The notes below the pieces were generated by a model. It searched no databases. It worked only from the letters and a program-made list of their open reading frames with translations, and was not told the origin of the DNA. The translations under genes and the position numbers were made by a program. Below are positions 31,320 to 41,085 of a stretch of 64,000 nt of DNA, piece by piece. The first letter of the stretch is position 1. Every line of letters starts with the position of its first letter. Origin of the DNA: Streptomyces himalayensis subsp. himalayensis (lineage in GTDB: Bacteria > Actinomycetota > Actinomycetes > Streptomycetales > Streptomycetaceae); NCBI RefSeq assembly GCF_013778455.1, contig NZ_JACEHE010000004.1, forward strand, positions 124,001-188,000. Reading direction: 5' to 3'.

Positions 31320-32136
31320 CGAGGTCCGTCTCGCCCGCCACCACGAGCCGGTGCAGATGCTCGGAGATCTCCGCGCGTGCCTCGGTCGGGAGCCCTGCGT
31401 CCGTGACGAGCGTGTCCACCTGCTCGAGCGCAGCGAACGAACTCAGTCCCACAGTGCCCCACTTGGTGTGGTCCGCGACCACAATCACGCGGCGCGCGGA
31501 GTGCACGAGCCGCCGGTTCGTCTCCGCCTCCGCAAGATTCGGCGTCGACAGACCTGCTTCGACCGATATGCCGTGCACGCCAAGGAACAGCAGGTCGAAG
31601 TGGAGCGCGGCGATCGCCTGGTCGGCGACCGGGCCCACCAGTGAGTCGGACGGCGTACGCACGCCCCCGGTGAGGACCACGGTCGCCGCGCCCTGGCTCT
31701 GGCCGGAACTGCGCTGCGCCGAGTGGAAGACGTCGGCCACCCGCACCGAGTTCGTGACCACCGTCAGATCCGGCACGTCCAGCAGGTGCTGGGCCAGCGC
31801 ATACGTCGTCGTACCGCCTGACAGCGCGATCGCCGAGCCCGGCGTGACGAGGGCCGCGGCCGTCCGCGCGATGTCCTCCTTGGCGGTCAGCTCCAGGCCC
31901 GACTTCGCCTCGAAGCCGGGCTCGTGCGTGCTCGCCTCGACGACCGGGACCGCGCCGCCGTGGACCTTCTCGATCACACCCTGACGGGCCAGGGTGTCGA
32001 GGTCACGGCGGACCGTCATATCCGAAACGCCCAGTTTGCGGGTGAGTTCATTGACGCGTACACCGCCGCGTCGGCGTACCTCGTCGAGGATCAGGGCGCG
32101 GCGCTGCTCCGCGAGGAGGTTCTGGTTCTCACTCAC
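31306..32136 (-). CDS. DeoR/GlpR family transcriptional regulator
   Basis: A 276-residue DeoR repressor. The HTH is RRRGGVRVNELTRKLGVSDMTVRRDLDTLARQGVIEKVHGGA, followed by DeoRC blocks IALSGGTTTYALAQHLL, LTVVTNSVRVADVF, VVLTGGVRTPSDSLVGPVA and DTLVTDAGLP. GTG 32136 has GGAG upstream. No sugar-catabolic gene is directly adjacent, so its target is unknown. It is not closely similar to the AgaR-like regulator at 21.4-22.2 kb beyond family level. Confidence 0.9.
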   Translation of the reverse strand: MSENQNLLAEQRRALILDEVRRRGGVRVNELTRKLGVSDMTVRRDLDTLARQGVIEKVHGGAVPVVEASTHEPGFEAKSGLELTAKEDIARTAAALVTPGSAIALSGGTTTYALAQHLLDVPDLTVVTNSVRVADVFHSAQRSSGQSQGAATVVLTGGVRTPSDSLVGPVADQAIAALHFDLLFLGVHGISVEAGLSTPNLAEAETNRRLVHSARRVIVVADHTKWGTVGLSSFAALEQVDTLVTDAGLPTEARAEISEHLHRLVVAGETDLAADL

Positions 32137-32303
32137 GCCCGCTCCGGTCCTTCCGCCTCGTCGATTCCTCAGGACGCCCCATCCTTGCACGAGCCACCGA
32201 CAACCGTGCCACTGCCTGCGTTAATGCCATACGCCAAGGTCACCGGATGGGGGAGATTCCGTGACGAGGCGTGCGCGCGGGTTCCCGAACCGAGATCCTG
32301 TGT

Positions 32304-32344
32304 CTGCACATGACATAACCCTGCACATGACATAAACCCTGCAC
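32304..32344. repeat. Tandem CTGCACATGACATAA repeats upstream of the 826-residue gene
   Basis: CTGCACATGACATAACC (32304-32320) is followed by an 18-base copy with one added A (32321-32338) and the start of a third (CTGCAC). It lies in the divergent gap about 50-90 bases before the membrane hydrolase. Confidence 0.75.
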
Positions 32345-32393
32345 CGGGCACACGTCTGCCCGGAGATACGCGCAGTACGGGGGAAGCGGAACA

Positions 32394-34874
32394 GTGGACC
32401 ATGCCACAGAGCGTCCCGCGGCGGAGGAGACCGCCGTCGGGCAAGGCGTCACGTCGGACGGGCGCACCGTCGAGGAAGATCCCACCACTCCGGGCGAGAC
32501 CGCCCTGGAGTTGCTGGTGCACGGAGTCGGGGGCACGACCCCCGAGGAGATGCTGGGCGATCCGCGCACCGTACGCATGTCCGGCGACGACACGGCGGCG
32601 GTCTTCCGGCGCACCGATGACGCGGACGCCGAGCAGCGGCCGGAGGACTACCGCGGCAAGCCGGTCCCCGAGGCGTACGTCTGGTGCAACCTCACCTCCG
32701 GCAACGGTTCGCGAGCCCTGTGGCTTCTGCTGCTGCCGTTCATGGTCGTCAATCTGGCGCACTGGATGCGCCCCACCGCCCGCCGCAACCAGCAGAGAAC
32801 CGTGCGCCTGTACGGCCTGCTCGTGCGCCTGGCCGGCCTGACCCTGACCGTGCTGCTGGTGGCCGCCGCCTGCGAGGTCGCCCTCGACCTGACGGCGTGG
32901 CAGTGCGCGGGCACGCGCGCGTGCGCCGAGGACCGCTCATGGCTCGGCTTCCTGTCGCCCGAGGTGTCCGACAACGGCTGGTGGAGCCAGCCCGGGCGGC
33001 GCCTCGCCCTCGCGGCCGTGGCACCCGTGGCGCTCACCGGACTCCTCTGGTACCTCTCCCACCGCACCTGGAGCGCGTACGAGTCCCAGCAGCCCCTGCC
33101 GCACCAGTCGGACCCGGACGAGGACACCGGCCGTACCGCCCTCGGACGGCCGGGCTTCTGGTACGGGCGTCGCCTGGTGGCCCGGCTGCGCGCTGCGCAC
33201 ACCGCGGCGGGCCTGCTCACCGTGGCGGCGGCCGTCGGCACGTCCGCCGCGCGCTTCGACCGGCAGGCCGGCGGCCCCGCACTGCTGGATGTACTGGGGC
33301 GTGTCCTGGACGCAACCCTCGCTGTAGGAGCGGCAGTTGTGGTGTGGGTGGTGTGCCGCAGGGGGCGTAGTGAAAGCCGGATCGACGAGCGCCTCGACAG
33401 GACCCTGATCCGCTGGCTGCCCGCAGGCGCAGTCGTCCTGCTGGCCCTCACGGTGGTGTACGCCGGGTGGTCGCGCCCCGACTGGCGGTCCGCGGGCCGT
33501 CTGCCCGGCGACGCGACCTTCGGCGGCATCACACTGGTCCAGGGCCTCCTCGTCATCGCCCTGGCCGTGGTGGCCACCCTGCTCTTCCGCACCGCACCCG
33601 ACGCACGCACCGCCATGCGCGGACTGGGCGGCCCTGCGGTGGCCATGCTGGCCTGCGCCCTGGGCGGAGTCATGACCGGCGGAGTGGCCCAGCGTGTCGG
33701 CGACTGGCTGGACGGCGCCGGAACCCCCGGCGCCGGAGGCACCATCGACGGCCCGCCCGTGCTGCTCACCTGGCAGGCCTCCGTGATCCCGCCGCTCCTG
33801 GCCGTACTCGCCGTGCTGTGCGGCTGGCTGGCCGTGCTCACCTGGCGCCGCGCACGCCGCGACATCCCCACGGTGATGCGCGACTACCCGGGCGAGCCGG
33901 AGGACAGCGCACGCACCCGGCGTATCGCCGGCACGCGCGCTGGTGCCGCCCTCACCGACCGCGTGCCCGTGGTCGTCGGCATCACCTCCGCCGTCACCCT
34001 GCTCCTCGGCGCAGGCGCGCTCGCCGGGGCCTGGACGGCCGGCAAGGTACCCGGCGAGGCGGCGAAAGGCAGCGGCGCCTTTCTCACGGGAGCCGCAGAG
34101 ACCGCACAGGCACTCGGCTCCTGGCTGATCAGCCTCGGCTTCATCCTGTTCGTCACCTGGGGCCGCCGTGCCTACCGCGACGCGTCGGCCCGCCGCACCA
34201 TCGGCATCCTGTGGGACGTCGGTACGTTCTGGCCGCGCGCCGCACACCCGTTCGCACCGCCGTGCTACGCCGAGCGCGCCGTTCCGGACCTGACCTGGCG
34301 CATGGCCACCTGGACGCGCACCACCGGCGGCAGGCTCGTCATCTCGGGCCACTCGCAGGGCAGCGTCCTTGCGGCCGCAGCCTCCTGGCAGCTCACGCCT
34401 GCAGTGCGCAAGCGGGTCGCCCTCCTGACGTACGGCTCACCGCTGGAGCGGCTCTACGGACGGTGGTTCCCGGCCTACTTCGGCCCGGCCGCGCTAGCCG
34501 GCCTGCACCGCGAGGTGGACTGCTGGCGCAATCTGTACCGGGACACCGATCCCATCGGCGGTCCCGTCCGGCTGCACAGCGCAGGCGGCCCTCAGGTCGA
34601 CCGCGCAGCCCTGAAGGACCCGCTCGCCTACGGCCGCACCGAGCAGCATCCGCTTCCGGCGCCGATCCTGGGACACTCCGACTACCAGGCCGACCCCGCC
34701 TTCGCGGAGGAACGCACCCGGCTGCTCGCCCGGCTCAGGCCGGGCGTCCCCGCCCAGCGACCGGACACCGCACCTCCGGAGGATGCCGACGGCGGTCACG
34801 AGACCGCAGCCGGGCACGGCGGTGCCGGTGGCCGGGACGGTGCCGACAGCGGTCAGGGCACCACCACCCGGTGA
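32394..34874 (+). CDS. Large multi-spanning membrane protein with split alpha/beta-hydrolase motifs
   Basis: An 826-residue protein. Near residue 43 ELLVHGVGGTTPEEMLGDP looks like the oxyanion-hole start of an alpha/beta hydrolase. Residues about 110-600 hold about eleven hydrophobic helices (for example ALWLLLLPFMVVNLAHW and LVQGLLVIALAVVATLLF). Near residue 650 LVISGHSQGSVLAAAASWQL supplies the nucleophile elbow GHSQG, with later CWRNLYRDTDPIGG and a late ILGHSDYQADPAF as possible Asp/His sources. I infer a membrane-embedded lipase or esterase whose fold is interrupted by a helical insert; function is unknown. GTG 32394 follows GGGGAAGCGG. The C-terminal ~60 residues are low-complexity. Confidence 0.75.
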   Translation: MDHATERPAAEETAVGQGVTSDGRTVEEDPTTPGETALELLVHGVGGTTPEEMLGDPRTVRMSGDDTAAVFRRTDDADAEQRPEDYRGKPVPEAYVWCNLTSGNGSRALWLLLLPFMVVNLAHWMRPTARRNQQRTVRLYGLLVRLAGLTLTVLLVAAACEVALDLTAWQCAGTRACAEDRSWLGFLSPEVSDNGWWSQPGRRLALAAVAPVALTGLLWYLSHRTWSAYESQQPLPHQSDPDEDTGRTALGRPGFWYGRRLVARLRAAHTAAGLLTVAAAVGTSAARFDRQAGGPALLDVLGRVLDATLAVGAAVVVWVVCRRGRSESRIDERLDRTLIRWLPAGAVVLLALTVVYAGWSRPDWRSAGRLPGDATFGGITLVQGLLVIALAVVATLLFRTAPDARTAMRGLGGPAVAMLACALGGVMTGGVAQRVGDWLDGAGTPGAGGTIDGPPVLLTWQASVIPPLLAVLAVLCGWLAVLTWRRARRDIPTVMRDYPGEPEDSARTRRIAGTRAGAALTDRVPVVVGITSAVTLLLGAGALAGAWTAGKVPGEAAKGSGAFLTGAAETAQALGSWLISLGFILFVTWGRRAYRDASARRTIGILWDVGTFWPRAAHPFAPPCYAERAVPDLTWRMATWTRTTGGRLVISGHSQGSVLAAAASWQLTPAVRKRVALLTYGSPLERLYGRWFPAYFGPAALAGLHREVDCWRNLYRDTDPIGGPVRLHSAGGPQVDRAALKDPLAYGRTEQHPLPAPILGHSDYQADPAFAEERTRLLARLRPGVPAQRPDTAPPEDADGGHETAAGHGGAGGRDGADSGQGTTTR

Positions 34875-34877
34875 CCC

Positions 34878-37313
34878 TCACGGCAGGTCGGGCAAGTCCT
34901 CCGGATAGAGCAGGGTGAGGTCGTCCGTGCTCGGCTCCTCGAGCTGGGCGACCCGCCCCGCGTGCCGCTCCACCATCGCCTCGAAGGTCTGCCGCGCGGT
35001 ACGGCCGTTGCCGAACGCGGGCCCTTTAGGGATCGCCGTGAAGTACTTCAGCAGCGCCTCGGACGCACCCGGAGCAAGCTGGTACTCGTGCTCCTCGGCT
35101 TGCTGCTCCACGATCCGCAGCAGCTCCTCGGGAACGTAGTCACTGAAGGTGATCGTCCGTGAGAAGCGGGAGGCGACGCCCGGGTTGACGGAGAGGAAGC
35201 GCTCCATCTCCGCCGTGTAGCCCGCGACGATCACCACCACCGCGTCGCGATGGTCCTCCATCAGCTTCACGAGCGTGTCGATGGCCTCGCGGCCGAAATC
35301 GCGGCCCGAGTCCTCCGGGGAGAGCGCGTACGCCTCGTCGATGAACAGCACGCCGCCGCGGGCCCGTTCGAAAGCCTCCTGCGTGCGGATGGCCGTGGAC
35401 CCGATGTGCTCCCCGACCAGGTCGACGCGCGACACCTCCACGAGGTGCCCCTTCTCCAGCACACCGAGCGACGCCAGGATCTCGCCGTAGAGCCGGGCGA
35501 CCGTCGTCTTGCCGGTGCCGGGCGACCCCGTGAAGACCAGATGGCGTCTGACCGATGCCGCCTTCAGCCCAGCCTGTTGCCGGCGCCTGCCCACCTCGAT
35601 CATGTCCGTGAGGGCGCGCACCTCGCGCTTGACGCTCTCCAGGCCGACCAGCGCGTCCAGTTCACCCAGCACGGCCTTCGACTCCCGCGCGACGGGCTGC
35701 TCGGGGGCGGCCGGCTGCTGTTCGGTGGTGCGCTGGCCCGGGATCGGGGAGAGAAGCCCGGACGTCGGCTGCGTCGCCGTCTGTACGGCCGTCTCCCGCG
35801 TAGCCCGGCGGAGGCTGCCGCTCTCATCGCTCGTGCAGTCCTCGACCATCGGTCCGCCCGTGCCCCCCGAACCCTGGGAGGCGCCGCCGTCCGCGAACTC
35901 GTAACCACCGCGCGAGCAGCGCTCCGTACGGCACTTCCGCAGCGTCGTACGGCATCCGTCGATGACGTGGAAGCCGTACCCGCCGCTGTCGCTCACCTGG
36001 CAGCCGTGGAAGGTCCCGCGGCCCCCGGCGGAGACGTAGAAGCCGGCCTCCGCAGGGGATGTGACGGTGCACCGCTCGATGGTCGGGTCGGCGCCCTTGG
36101 TGACGATCACGCCGGTCTGCGTGGTGTCGAGCGTGCAACCCGAAAGGGTGCCGCCGCTCCCGTGGTCACGGAACCACGCGCCCGTCGCCGCCTCGCGGAT
36201 ACGGCAGTCGTCGAGCTGCGCGCTCGCCCCGTCGCTCACCGACACCGCCGTGTTGCGCACCTGCGACAGGTCGCTGTCGACGACGTCCACGCGCGAACCG
36301 CGGTCGAGGACGAACAGCGCGTCCGGCACGTCGTGCACCCGGCACGAGTCGAGGACGGCGGTCGCGCCGTCGCTGACCCAGACGGCCGGGTAGTCGCCCG
36401 TACTGTCATGGATCTCGCACTGGTTGGCGTCCACCCGCGTGCCCGGGTCCCATACGGACAGGCCGTTGCGGCCGAACCGGCGCACGCTGGAACGCGTCAG
36501 CGTCAGCACGGAGCGGGAGCGCAGATCGATCGCGTTCTCGGGGATCTCATGGATCCGGCAGTCGGCGAGCGTGAGGACGGCATCGGTGTCGAGCGTGATG
36601 CCGTCGGCGGTCGTACGGTGCACATCGCACTCGGTGAGACTGGCCGTGGCACGCCCCGTGACCTGTACGCCCGAGCCCTTGATCTCGTACACCTCGCAGC
36701 CGACCGCATCGAACCCCGTGTCCTCGCCCGTCGCCGAGAGGCCCGAGCCCGAGGCGTGGTGCACCCGGCACCGCTCCAGACGCGGATAGGCGCCTCCCCG
36801 CACCGCGATGCCCGACTGGCCCGCCGAGACGACCTCGCACTCCTCGAAGACGCCACCACCACCGTCCATCACAGCGATGCCGATGCCCGCCGGATTGTCG
36901 ACCGTACAGCGGCGCACGGCCGGCCGCGCGCCCCCTCGCACCTCAATTCCACTGGCCGACCGTGTCACGACGCGCACATCCGCGAGCTCGGGGGCACCGT
37001 CCTCGATGAGCAGGGCGGGCGCTGCGGAGTCCTGGCCCTCCACATGGAGGTGCTGCACTACCGCGGAGGCGCGCACCGTCAACGGCACCCCGTCGACGGG
37101 CGCGATGCGCACCGAGCCGGGGGAACCCTCGGGGCCGCGCAGTGTCACGGCGCGCTGGACGACGAGGTTCTCCCGGTAGGTGCCGGGAGCCACGGTCAGG
37201 ACGTCGCCGTCCCCGGCGGCCTCCAGGGCGGCGGCGAGTGATGCGTACTCGCCTGTGCGGCGCCGCCACCGCGACGTGCCGGTGTGCGTCACCTGGACCG
37301 TGCCCTGTGCCAT
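34878..37313 (-). CDS. Right-handed beta-helix / AAA ATPase fusion (CbbX/EccA-like ATPase)
   Basis: An 811-residue protein. Residues about 20-500 are repeats of a parallel beta-helix, with recurring units like [18 protein letters not shown] and [19 protein letters not shown] Thr/Pro/Gln-rich linker follows, then from about residue 550 an AAA+ module: [14 protein letters not shown], Walker [16 protein letters not shown] near residue 595, Walker [11 protein letters not shown] near 656, sensor [15 protein letters not shown] and arginine-finger region [10 protein letters not shown]. The ATPase part resembles the CbbX/SpoVK/EccA group. Its job is unknown; the helix may be a binding scaffold. The long antisense open frame on the plus strand is a shadow. 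ATG 37313 follows a GGGGGC-rich site. Confidence 0.9.
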   Translation of the reverse strand: MAQGTVQVTHTGTSRWRRRTGEYASLAAALEAAGDGDVLTVAPGTYRENLVVQRAVTLRGPEGSPGSVRIAPVDGVPLTVRASAVVQHLHVEGQDSAAPALLIEDGAPELADVRVVTRSASGIEVRGGARPAVRRCTVDNPAGIGIAVMDGGGGVFEECEVVSAGQSGIAVRGGAYPRLERCRVHHASGSGLSATGEDTGFDAVGCEVYEIKGSGVQVTGRATASLTECDVHRTTADGITLDTDAVLTLADCRIHEIPENAIDLRSRSVLTLTRSSVRRFGRNGLSVWDPGTRVDANQCEIHDSTGDYPAVWVSDGATAVLDSCRVHDVPDALFVLDRGSRVDVVDSDLSQVRNTAVSVSDGASAQLDDCRIREAATGAWFRDHGSGGTLSGCTLDTTQTGVIVTKGADPTIERCTVTSPAEAGFYVSAGGRGTFHGCQVSDSGGYGFHVIDGCRTTLRKCRTERCSRGGYEFADGGASQGSGGTGGPMVEDCTSDESGSLRRATRETAVQTATQPTSGLLSPIPGQRTTEQQPAAPEQPVARESKAVLGELDALVGLESVKREVRALTDMIEVGRRRQQAGLKAASVRRHLVFTGSPGTGKTTVARLYGEILASLGVLEKGHLVEVSRVDLVGEHIGSTAIRTQEAFERARGGVLFIDEAYALSPEDSGRDFGREAIDTLVKLMEDHRDAVVVIVAGYTAEMERFLSVNPGVASRFSRTITFSDYVPEELLRIVEQQAEEHEYQLAPGASEALLKYFTAIPKGPAFGNGRTARQTFEAMVERHAGRVAQLEEPSTDDLTLLYPEDLPDLP

Positions 37314-37428
37314 GGGTCTGCTCTGCCCCCACCTCGTGGTACGCGGGTTCTTGCGAAGGGTGCCGAAGTGTTCGGCCGGTCCACCGTAGCGTGCGCGGGG
37401 AGGGCGAGTTGACCCAAGAGCCGTGCTC

Positions 37429-38034
37429 TCAGCTGCCGGTGCCCGTCCTGCCCCAGTCCGGCCCGGTCTTCTCCCACGCCTGGTCCCAGCGCGCGTACCG
37501 CCGCAGCACCATGCGCCATACGATCAGGCGCCTGGCGCCCTCGACGAGCGCGGCGGCTGCCGCGGCCGCGCCGAATCCGGCCAGCGCGGCGTGTGTCGTG
37601 GCGGTGGCGGTGTCGAGGGGACGGCCCACGACCTCGCCGTGGGCATCGGTCCACAGCGGGAACCGGTCGCCCGCGTGCGGCTCCTTGAGCTCGGCTATGA
37701 CGGTGCCGCGGTGCCTGGTCCCGTCCGGTGCCGTCCAGCGGGCGAGCACCCGGCTTTGGACGTCGCGGTCGGGCGACGTCTCCGGGTCGGGGTCGAGCCG
37801 TGGCTGAGCGATCTCCTTCACCACGGTCGCGGATATCCGGTGGCGCTCTCGCTGCTGCTCCTCGACCGACTGCAGCAACGCGTGGTGGGAGAGGTCTCCG
37901 GTGACGACTCCGACGACCGGCACGGCGACGGCGATCAGCAGCGCGGCCACGAGCGCCAGCCATGCCTCGACGAGGTCGGTCCTGCGGCGCAGCGGATTGT
38001 GCCGCCAACGCCAGAAGCCTGCGAGTGCTCGCAC
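37429..38034 (-). CDS. Rv1733c family two-helix membrane protein
   Basis: From GTG 38034 the protein has 201 residues with helices at [22 protein letters not shown] and [22 protein letters not shown]. The segment between them (about 100 residues, with [20 protein letters not shown] and [15 protein letters not shown]) lies outside the membrane in the Rv1733c-type family, as in the mycobacterial dormancy antigen Rv1733c. The N-terminal [21 protein letters not shown] is the family's typical start. A frame back to 38118 exists but GTG 38034 with GGGGGTGCAGGA upstream fits better. Function is unknown. Confidence 0.8.
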   Translation of the reverse strand: MRALAGFWRWRHNPLRRRTDLVEAWLALVAALLIAVAVPVVGVVTGDLSHHALLQSVEEQQRERHRISATVVKEIAQPRLDPDPETSPDRDVQSRVLARWTAPDGTRHRGTVIAELKEPHAGDRFPLWTDAHGEVVGRPLDTATATTHAALAGFGAAAAAAALVEGARRLIVWRMVLRRYARWDQAWEKTGPDWGRTGTGS

Positions 38035-38191
38035 AGTCCTGCACCCCCTTCCCCGTCCGTGATAACCCTGAACGGCACGCCCCACGCGCGCATGCAGCGA
38101 AAGAGAGAGCGAGATCACCCCTCCCTCTCAGCGATTTCCCACACAGTGCCAACGACTGGGCCCGGCGGGCGTGTTCCCGTGACGGAGCCGG

Positions 38192-39016
38192 TTATCCGAG
38201 GATCTCGACCGCGTCGCCGACGCGGATCGTGCCGTCGGACTCGGGCACCAGGTTCTGCCCGAACACCAGTTGGTCGCCGAAGCGGCGGTGGCGGGCGAGG
38301 GTGCGCAGCGGTTCCTTGCCCCGCTCGGCGGTGGCCTGGTCCGTGGTGGTCACGACACAGCGCCCGCACATCTTGGCCACTCGGAAGGTCACGTCACCGA
38401 TGGCTATGCGCGACCAATCGTCCTCGGCCCAGGGAGCTGTGCCCCGCACCACGACGTTCGGTCGGAAGCGGTTCATGGGCAGGGGGCCCTCGTCGGCATG
38501 ATCGCCCTGCGCGATGAGGGAGTTGAGGGCGTCGAGCGACGAGAGTGTGGTGAGCAGCAGGGGATAGCCGTCAGCGAAGCTGACAGTCTCGCCGGGCTGC
38601 GCGTATTCCGGGTCGATGGGGCGGCGCCTGGCGGGGTCGTCGAGATGGACGAGGCGCACGTCCGCGTCCAGGTAGTCGCTGAACCATGCGTGTGCCGCCG
38701 AGTCGGCAGGCACTGCGTCGACCTTGTCCCGCCAGATCTCCACCAGGATCGTCCGGGCCGCCTCCGGCACGGGCACGGTGAGCGGCTCGCGTCCGGGCGC
38801 GGACAGCCGTATGCCGCCGCCGGGCAGTAGCTCGGCAGCGGCCAGCGCCATGCATGGGTGCGGGCGCTGCGTGACGACCTTGCCCGCCTCGTCGACCAGC
38901 ATCCACCGCCGGTCGCCGCGAAGGCCCCATGGCTCCACGAGCGTCTCACGCGGCGCGTGTCCCCGAGCCGCCTTCAGCGGATGGACGTGGATCGAGTCGA
39001 GCACCCCATTCACCAT
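38192..39016 (-). CDS. MOSC domain-containing protein
   Basis: A 274-residue protein of the MOSC/MOSC_N type (mARC/YcbX-like). The N-terminal beta-barrel reads SIHVHPLKAARG and GLRGDRRWMLVDEAGKVVTQR, and the C-terminal MOSC part contains MNRFRPNVVVRGTAPWAEDDW and AKMCGRCVVTTTDQATAER with the molybdenum-ligand Cys region. Relatives reduce N-hydroxylated compounds with a sulfurated molybdenum cofactor. ATG 39016 is chosen; an upstream GTG in the same frame is possible. It stands between the Rv1733c-like gene and a DUF6643-like gene. Confidence 0.9.
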   Translation of the reverse strand: MVNGVLDSIHVHPLKAARGHAPRETLVEPWGLRGDRRWMLVDEAGKVVTQRPHPCMALAAAELLPGGGIRLSAPGREPLTVPVPEAARTILVEIWRDKVDAVPADSAAHAWFSDYLDADVRLVHLDDPARRRPIDPEYAQPGETVSFADGYPLLLTTLSSLDALNSLIAQGDHADEGPLPMNRFRPNVVVRGTAPWAEDDWSRIAIGDVTFRVAKMCGRCVVTTTDQATAERGKEPLRTLARHRRFGDQLVFGQNLVPESDGTIRVGDAVEILG

Positions 39017-39062
39017 GAGGCCATCTTGCCAGCCGGCACTGACAACCCCAGGTGCTTTTGGA

Positions 39063-39488
39063 TCAGTAGCCGCGCTGCTGGCGGTTGTACGGATCCTCGT
39101 ACGGCGCGGGGGCCGGGCGGGGCTGCGCCGGTCGCATCGCCTCATAGCCCGCGCTCTGCACGGGGCGCTGGGCCTGCGGACCCGGGTAGCCGCGCGGACC
39201 CGTCGGCTGCTGGGGAATGTACGGCGAAGGGGCCTGCTGCAGCGGTGCGGGCTGCTGGGCCGCGTAGCCGTACTGGGGAGCGGGCTGCGGCGACGGGGCC
39301 GAGGGCAGGGCGGGCAGCGCTGCCGGCAGCGCGGGCAGATGGCTGCCCGTGTCGTACGCGGAGGGAACACGGATCGGCGCGATCTGCGGTGTGCCCCGCT
39401 CTGCGACGAGCGAGTCGTAAATGGGAGTGTCCGGGAAGGACGGCGCGGAGTAGTAACCGCCGCCATAGGTGGAGCGGGGGGAGGTCAT
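39063..39488 (-). CDS. DUF6643-like proline/glutamine-rich protein
   Basis: A 141-residue low-complexity protein. The N-terminus MTSPRSTYGGGYYSAPSFPD and the block TPIYDSLVAERGTPQIAPIRV are well conserved in Streptomyces proteins that I recall as DUF6643. The C-terminal two thirds are Pro/Gln/Ala/Tyr-rich repeats ending YNRQQRGY, probably disordered. There is no ribosome site at ATG 39488; TAACTT lies seven bases upstream, so the mRNA may be leaderless. Function is unknown. Confidence 0.75.
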   Translation of the reverse strand: MTSPRSTYGGGYYSAPSFPDTPIYDSLVAERGTPQIAPIRVPSAYDTGSHLPALPAALPALPSAPSPQPAPQYGYAAQQPAPLQQAPSPYIPQQPTGPRGYPGPQAQRPVQSAGYEAMRPAQPRPAPAPYEDPYNRQQRGY

Positions 39489-39768
39489 GGCACATAAGTT
39501 AAGCCCACGATGTGCTGGTTGGGGAGACCGATAAGAGGGTTGTTTTCCGTGTCGGCAGGGGCTGCGGATCCCCAATGCGAGCGAACTCGGCAAAAACGGT
39601 CGTCTTTGAGCGTCGGGATCGTGTAAAGGCCGAGTTCCCGACGGGTTACCGGCGGTTGACCGGGGAGCTTCGTGCGAGTTCATGGGGGGCTTCGGACTCG
39701 TAGGAATAGGTTGGCCGTCAACGCAAAGACGGCTCGGCCGGCCTCGGCGACGCGTGTTGGGAGCGGAC

Positions 39769-41063
39769 ATGTCAATGGCTAAGGGTTCGAATCTTCAGGT
39801 GCCGGCATCGGCTGTTCGGATCGAATTAGGCTGGCGTTCCGGCCCCGGTGTGCCCGACGCGGATGCCTCCGCACTCCTGCTCGTCGCCGGAAAGGTGCGA
39901 TCCGACGGGGACTTCGTCTTCTACAACCAGCCGGTGCACGCCTCGAGCGCGGTACGGCACGAGGGCAAGCGGAACGCCGGCGGAGGGGTGACCGACACGC
40001 TCCTCGTGGACCTCGCGCGCGTGGAACCCGCCATCGAGACCGGGCCGCATCGGCGGACGGCGGTACGTTCGGACAGGTCGCCGGGCTGTACATCCGGGTG
40101 CTCGACGCCGCGTCCGGCACCGAGATCGCCCGCTTCGACAGCACGGACGCCACCGTGGAGACGGCCTTCGTCCTTGGTGAGCTCTACCGCCGTCAGGGAG
40201 CCTGGAAGTTCCGTGCGATCGGCCAGGGGTACAGCAGTGGACTCGAAGGCCTGGCAACGGACTTCGGTATCACCGTCGACGAACCGCAGCAGACGAAGGC
40301 GCCCGCAGCGCCGGCTCCTGCGACGCCACCCGCCACCGCTCCCGCGCCTCCTCTTTCCCCGCCGGTCACCGTTCCGCCTCCCGTGACGGATGCGCTGCCC
40401 GTATCGCCCGCTCCTCCCTCGCCCGTGCGGCTCACCAAGGTGACGCTCACCAAGGAGGCACCGTCCGTCTCGCTGACCAAGCAGGGCAGCACCTCGGGGG
40501 CCATGCGCGTGAACCTCAACTGGCAGGTGCGCAAACAATTCAAGGGGTGGGGCAGCAAACGCAGCCGCGCCGTCGCCATGCACGCCGACCTCGATCTGGA
40601 CCTCTGCGCGCTGTACGAACTCGCAGACGGCCGCAAGGGCGTCGTCCAGGCCCTCGGCGACGCCTTCGGAGCGCTCCACCAACCTCCGTACATACATCTC
40701 GACGGTGACGACCGGACGGGAGCAGTCGAGAGCGGCGAGAACCTCACCATCAATCTCGACCACAAGGACAGCCTTCGGCGCGTGCTCATCTTCGTGGCCA
40801 TCTACGAAGGTGCGCGCTCCTTCGCCGATCTGCACGCCACGGTCACCCTGCAGCCGCAGCACGGCGCGCCGGTCGAGTTCTCTCTGGACGAATGCACGGT
40901 GCCGTCGACGGTGTGCGCGCTCGCGCTGATCACCAACACCGGGGGCGACCTCGTCGTGCAGCGCGAAGCCCGCTACCTCGTCCCTGAGCGCGGGGTGAGC
41001 CCGCAGCGCACCATCGACCGCGCGTACGGCTGGGGCATGAACTGGACGCCCGGCCGGAAGTGA
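39769..41063 (+). pseudogene. TerD family protein interrupted by a frameshift near 40042
   Basis: From ATG 39769 (GGGAG six bases upstream) the frame encodes a TerD N-terminus: KGSNLQVPASAVRIELGWRS, DADASALLLVAGKVRSDGDFVFYNQP and TDTLLVDLARVEPAIET. The conserved continuation AASADGGTFGQVAGLYIRVLDAASGTEIARF is in another frame from about 40044. TerD homologues usually have a VVIAAS-type strand at the junction, so about seven bases appear to be missing. The second frame goes on with a Pro-rich linker, a second TerD-like domain (GAMRVNLNWQVRK onward) and ends IDRAYGWGMNWTPGRK. TerD proteins bind calcium and act in stress or tellurite responses. Unless decoded by frameshifting or a sequencing error, the gene is broken. 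Confidence 0.85.
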
Positions 41064-41085
41064 CGGGACAGCGGGCCGGAGTGGT

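Noticed and set aside
35250-37241. 663-codon plus-strand frame opposite the beta-helix/AAA gene
   Set aside because: The minus-strand frame has unmistakable Walker motifs and beta-helix repeats; the plus-strand text is His/Arg/Asp-rich and has no domain.
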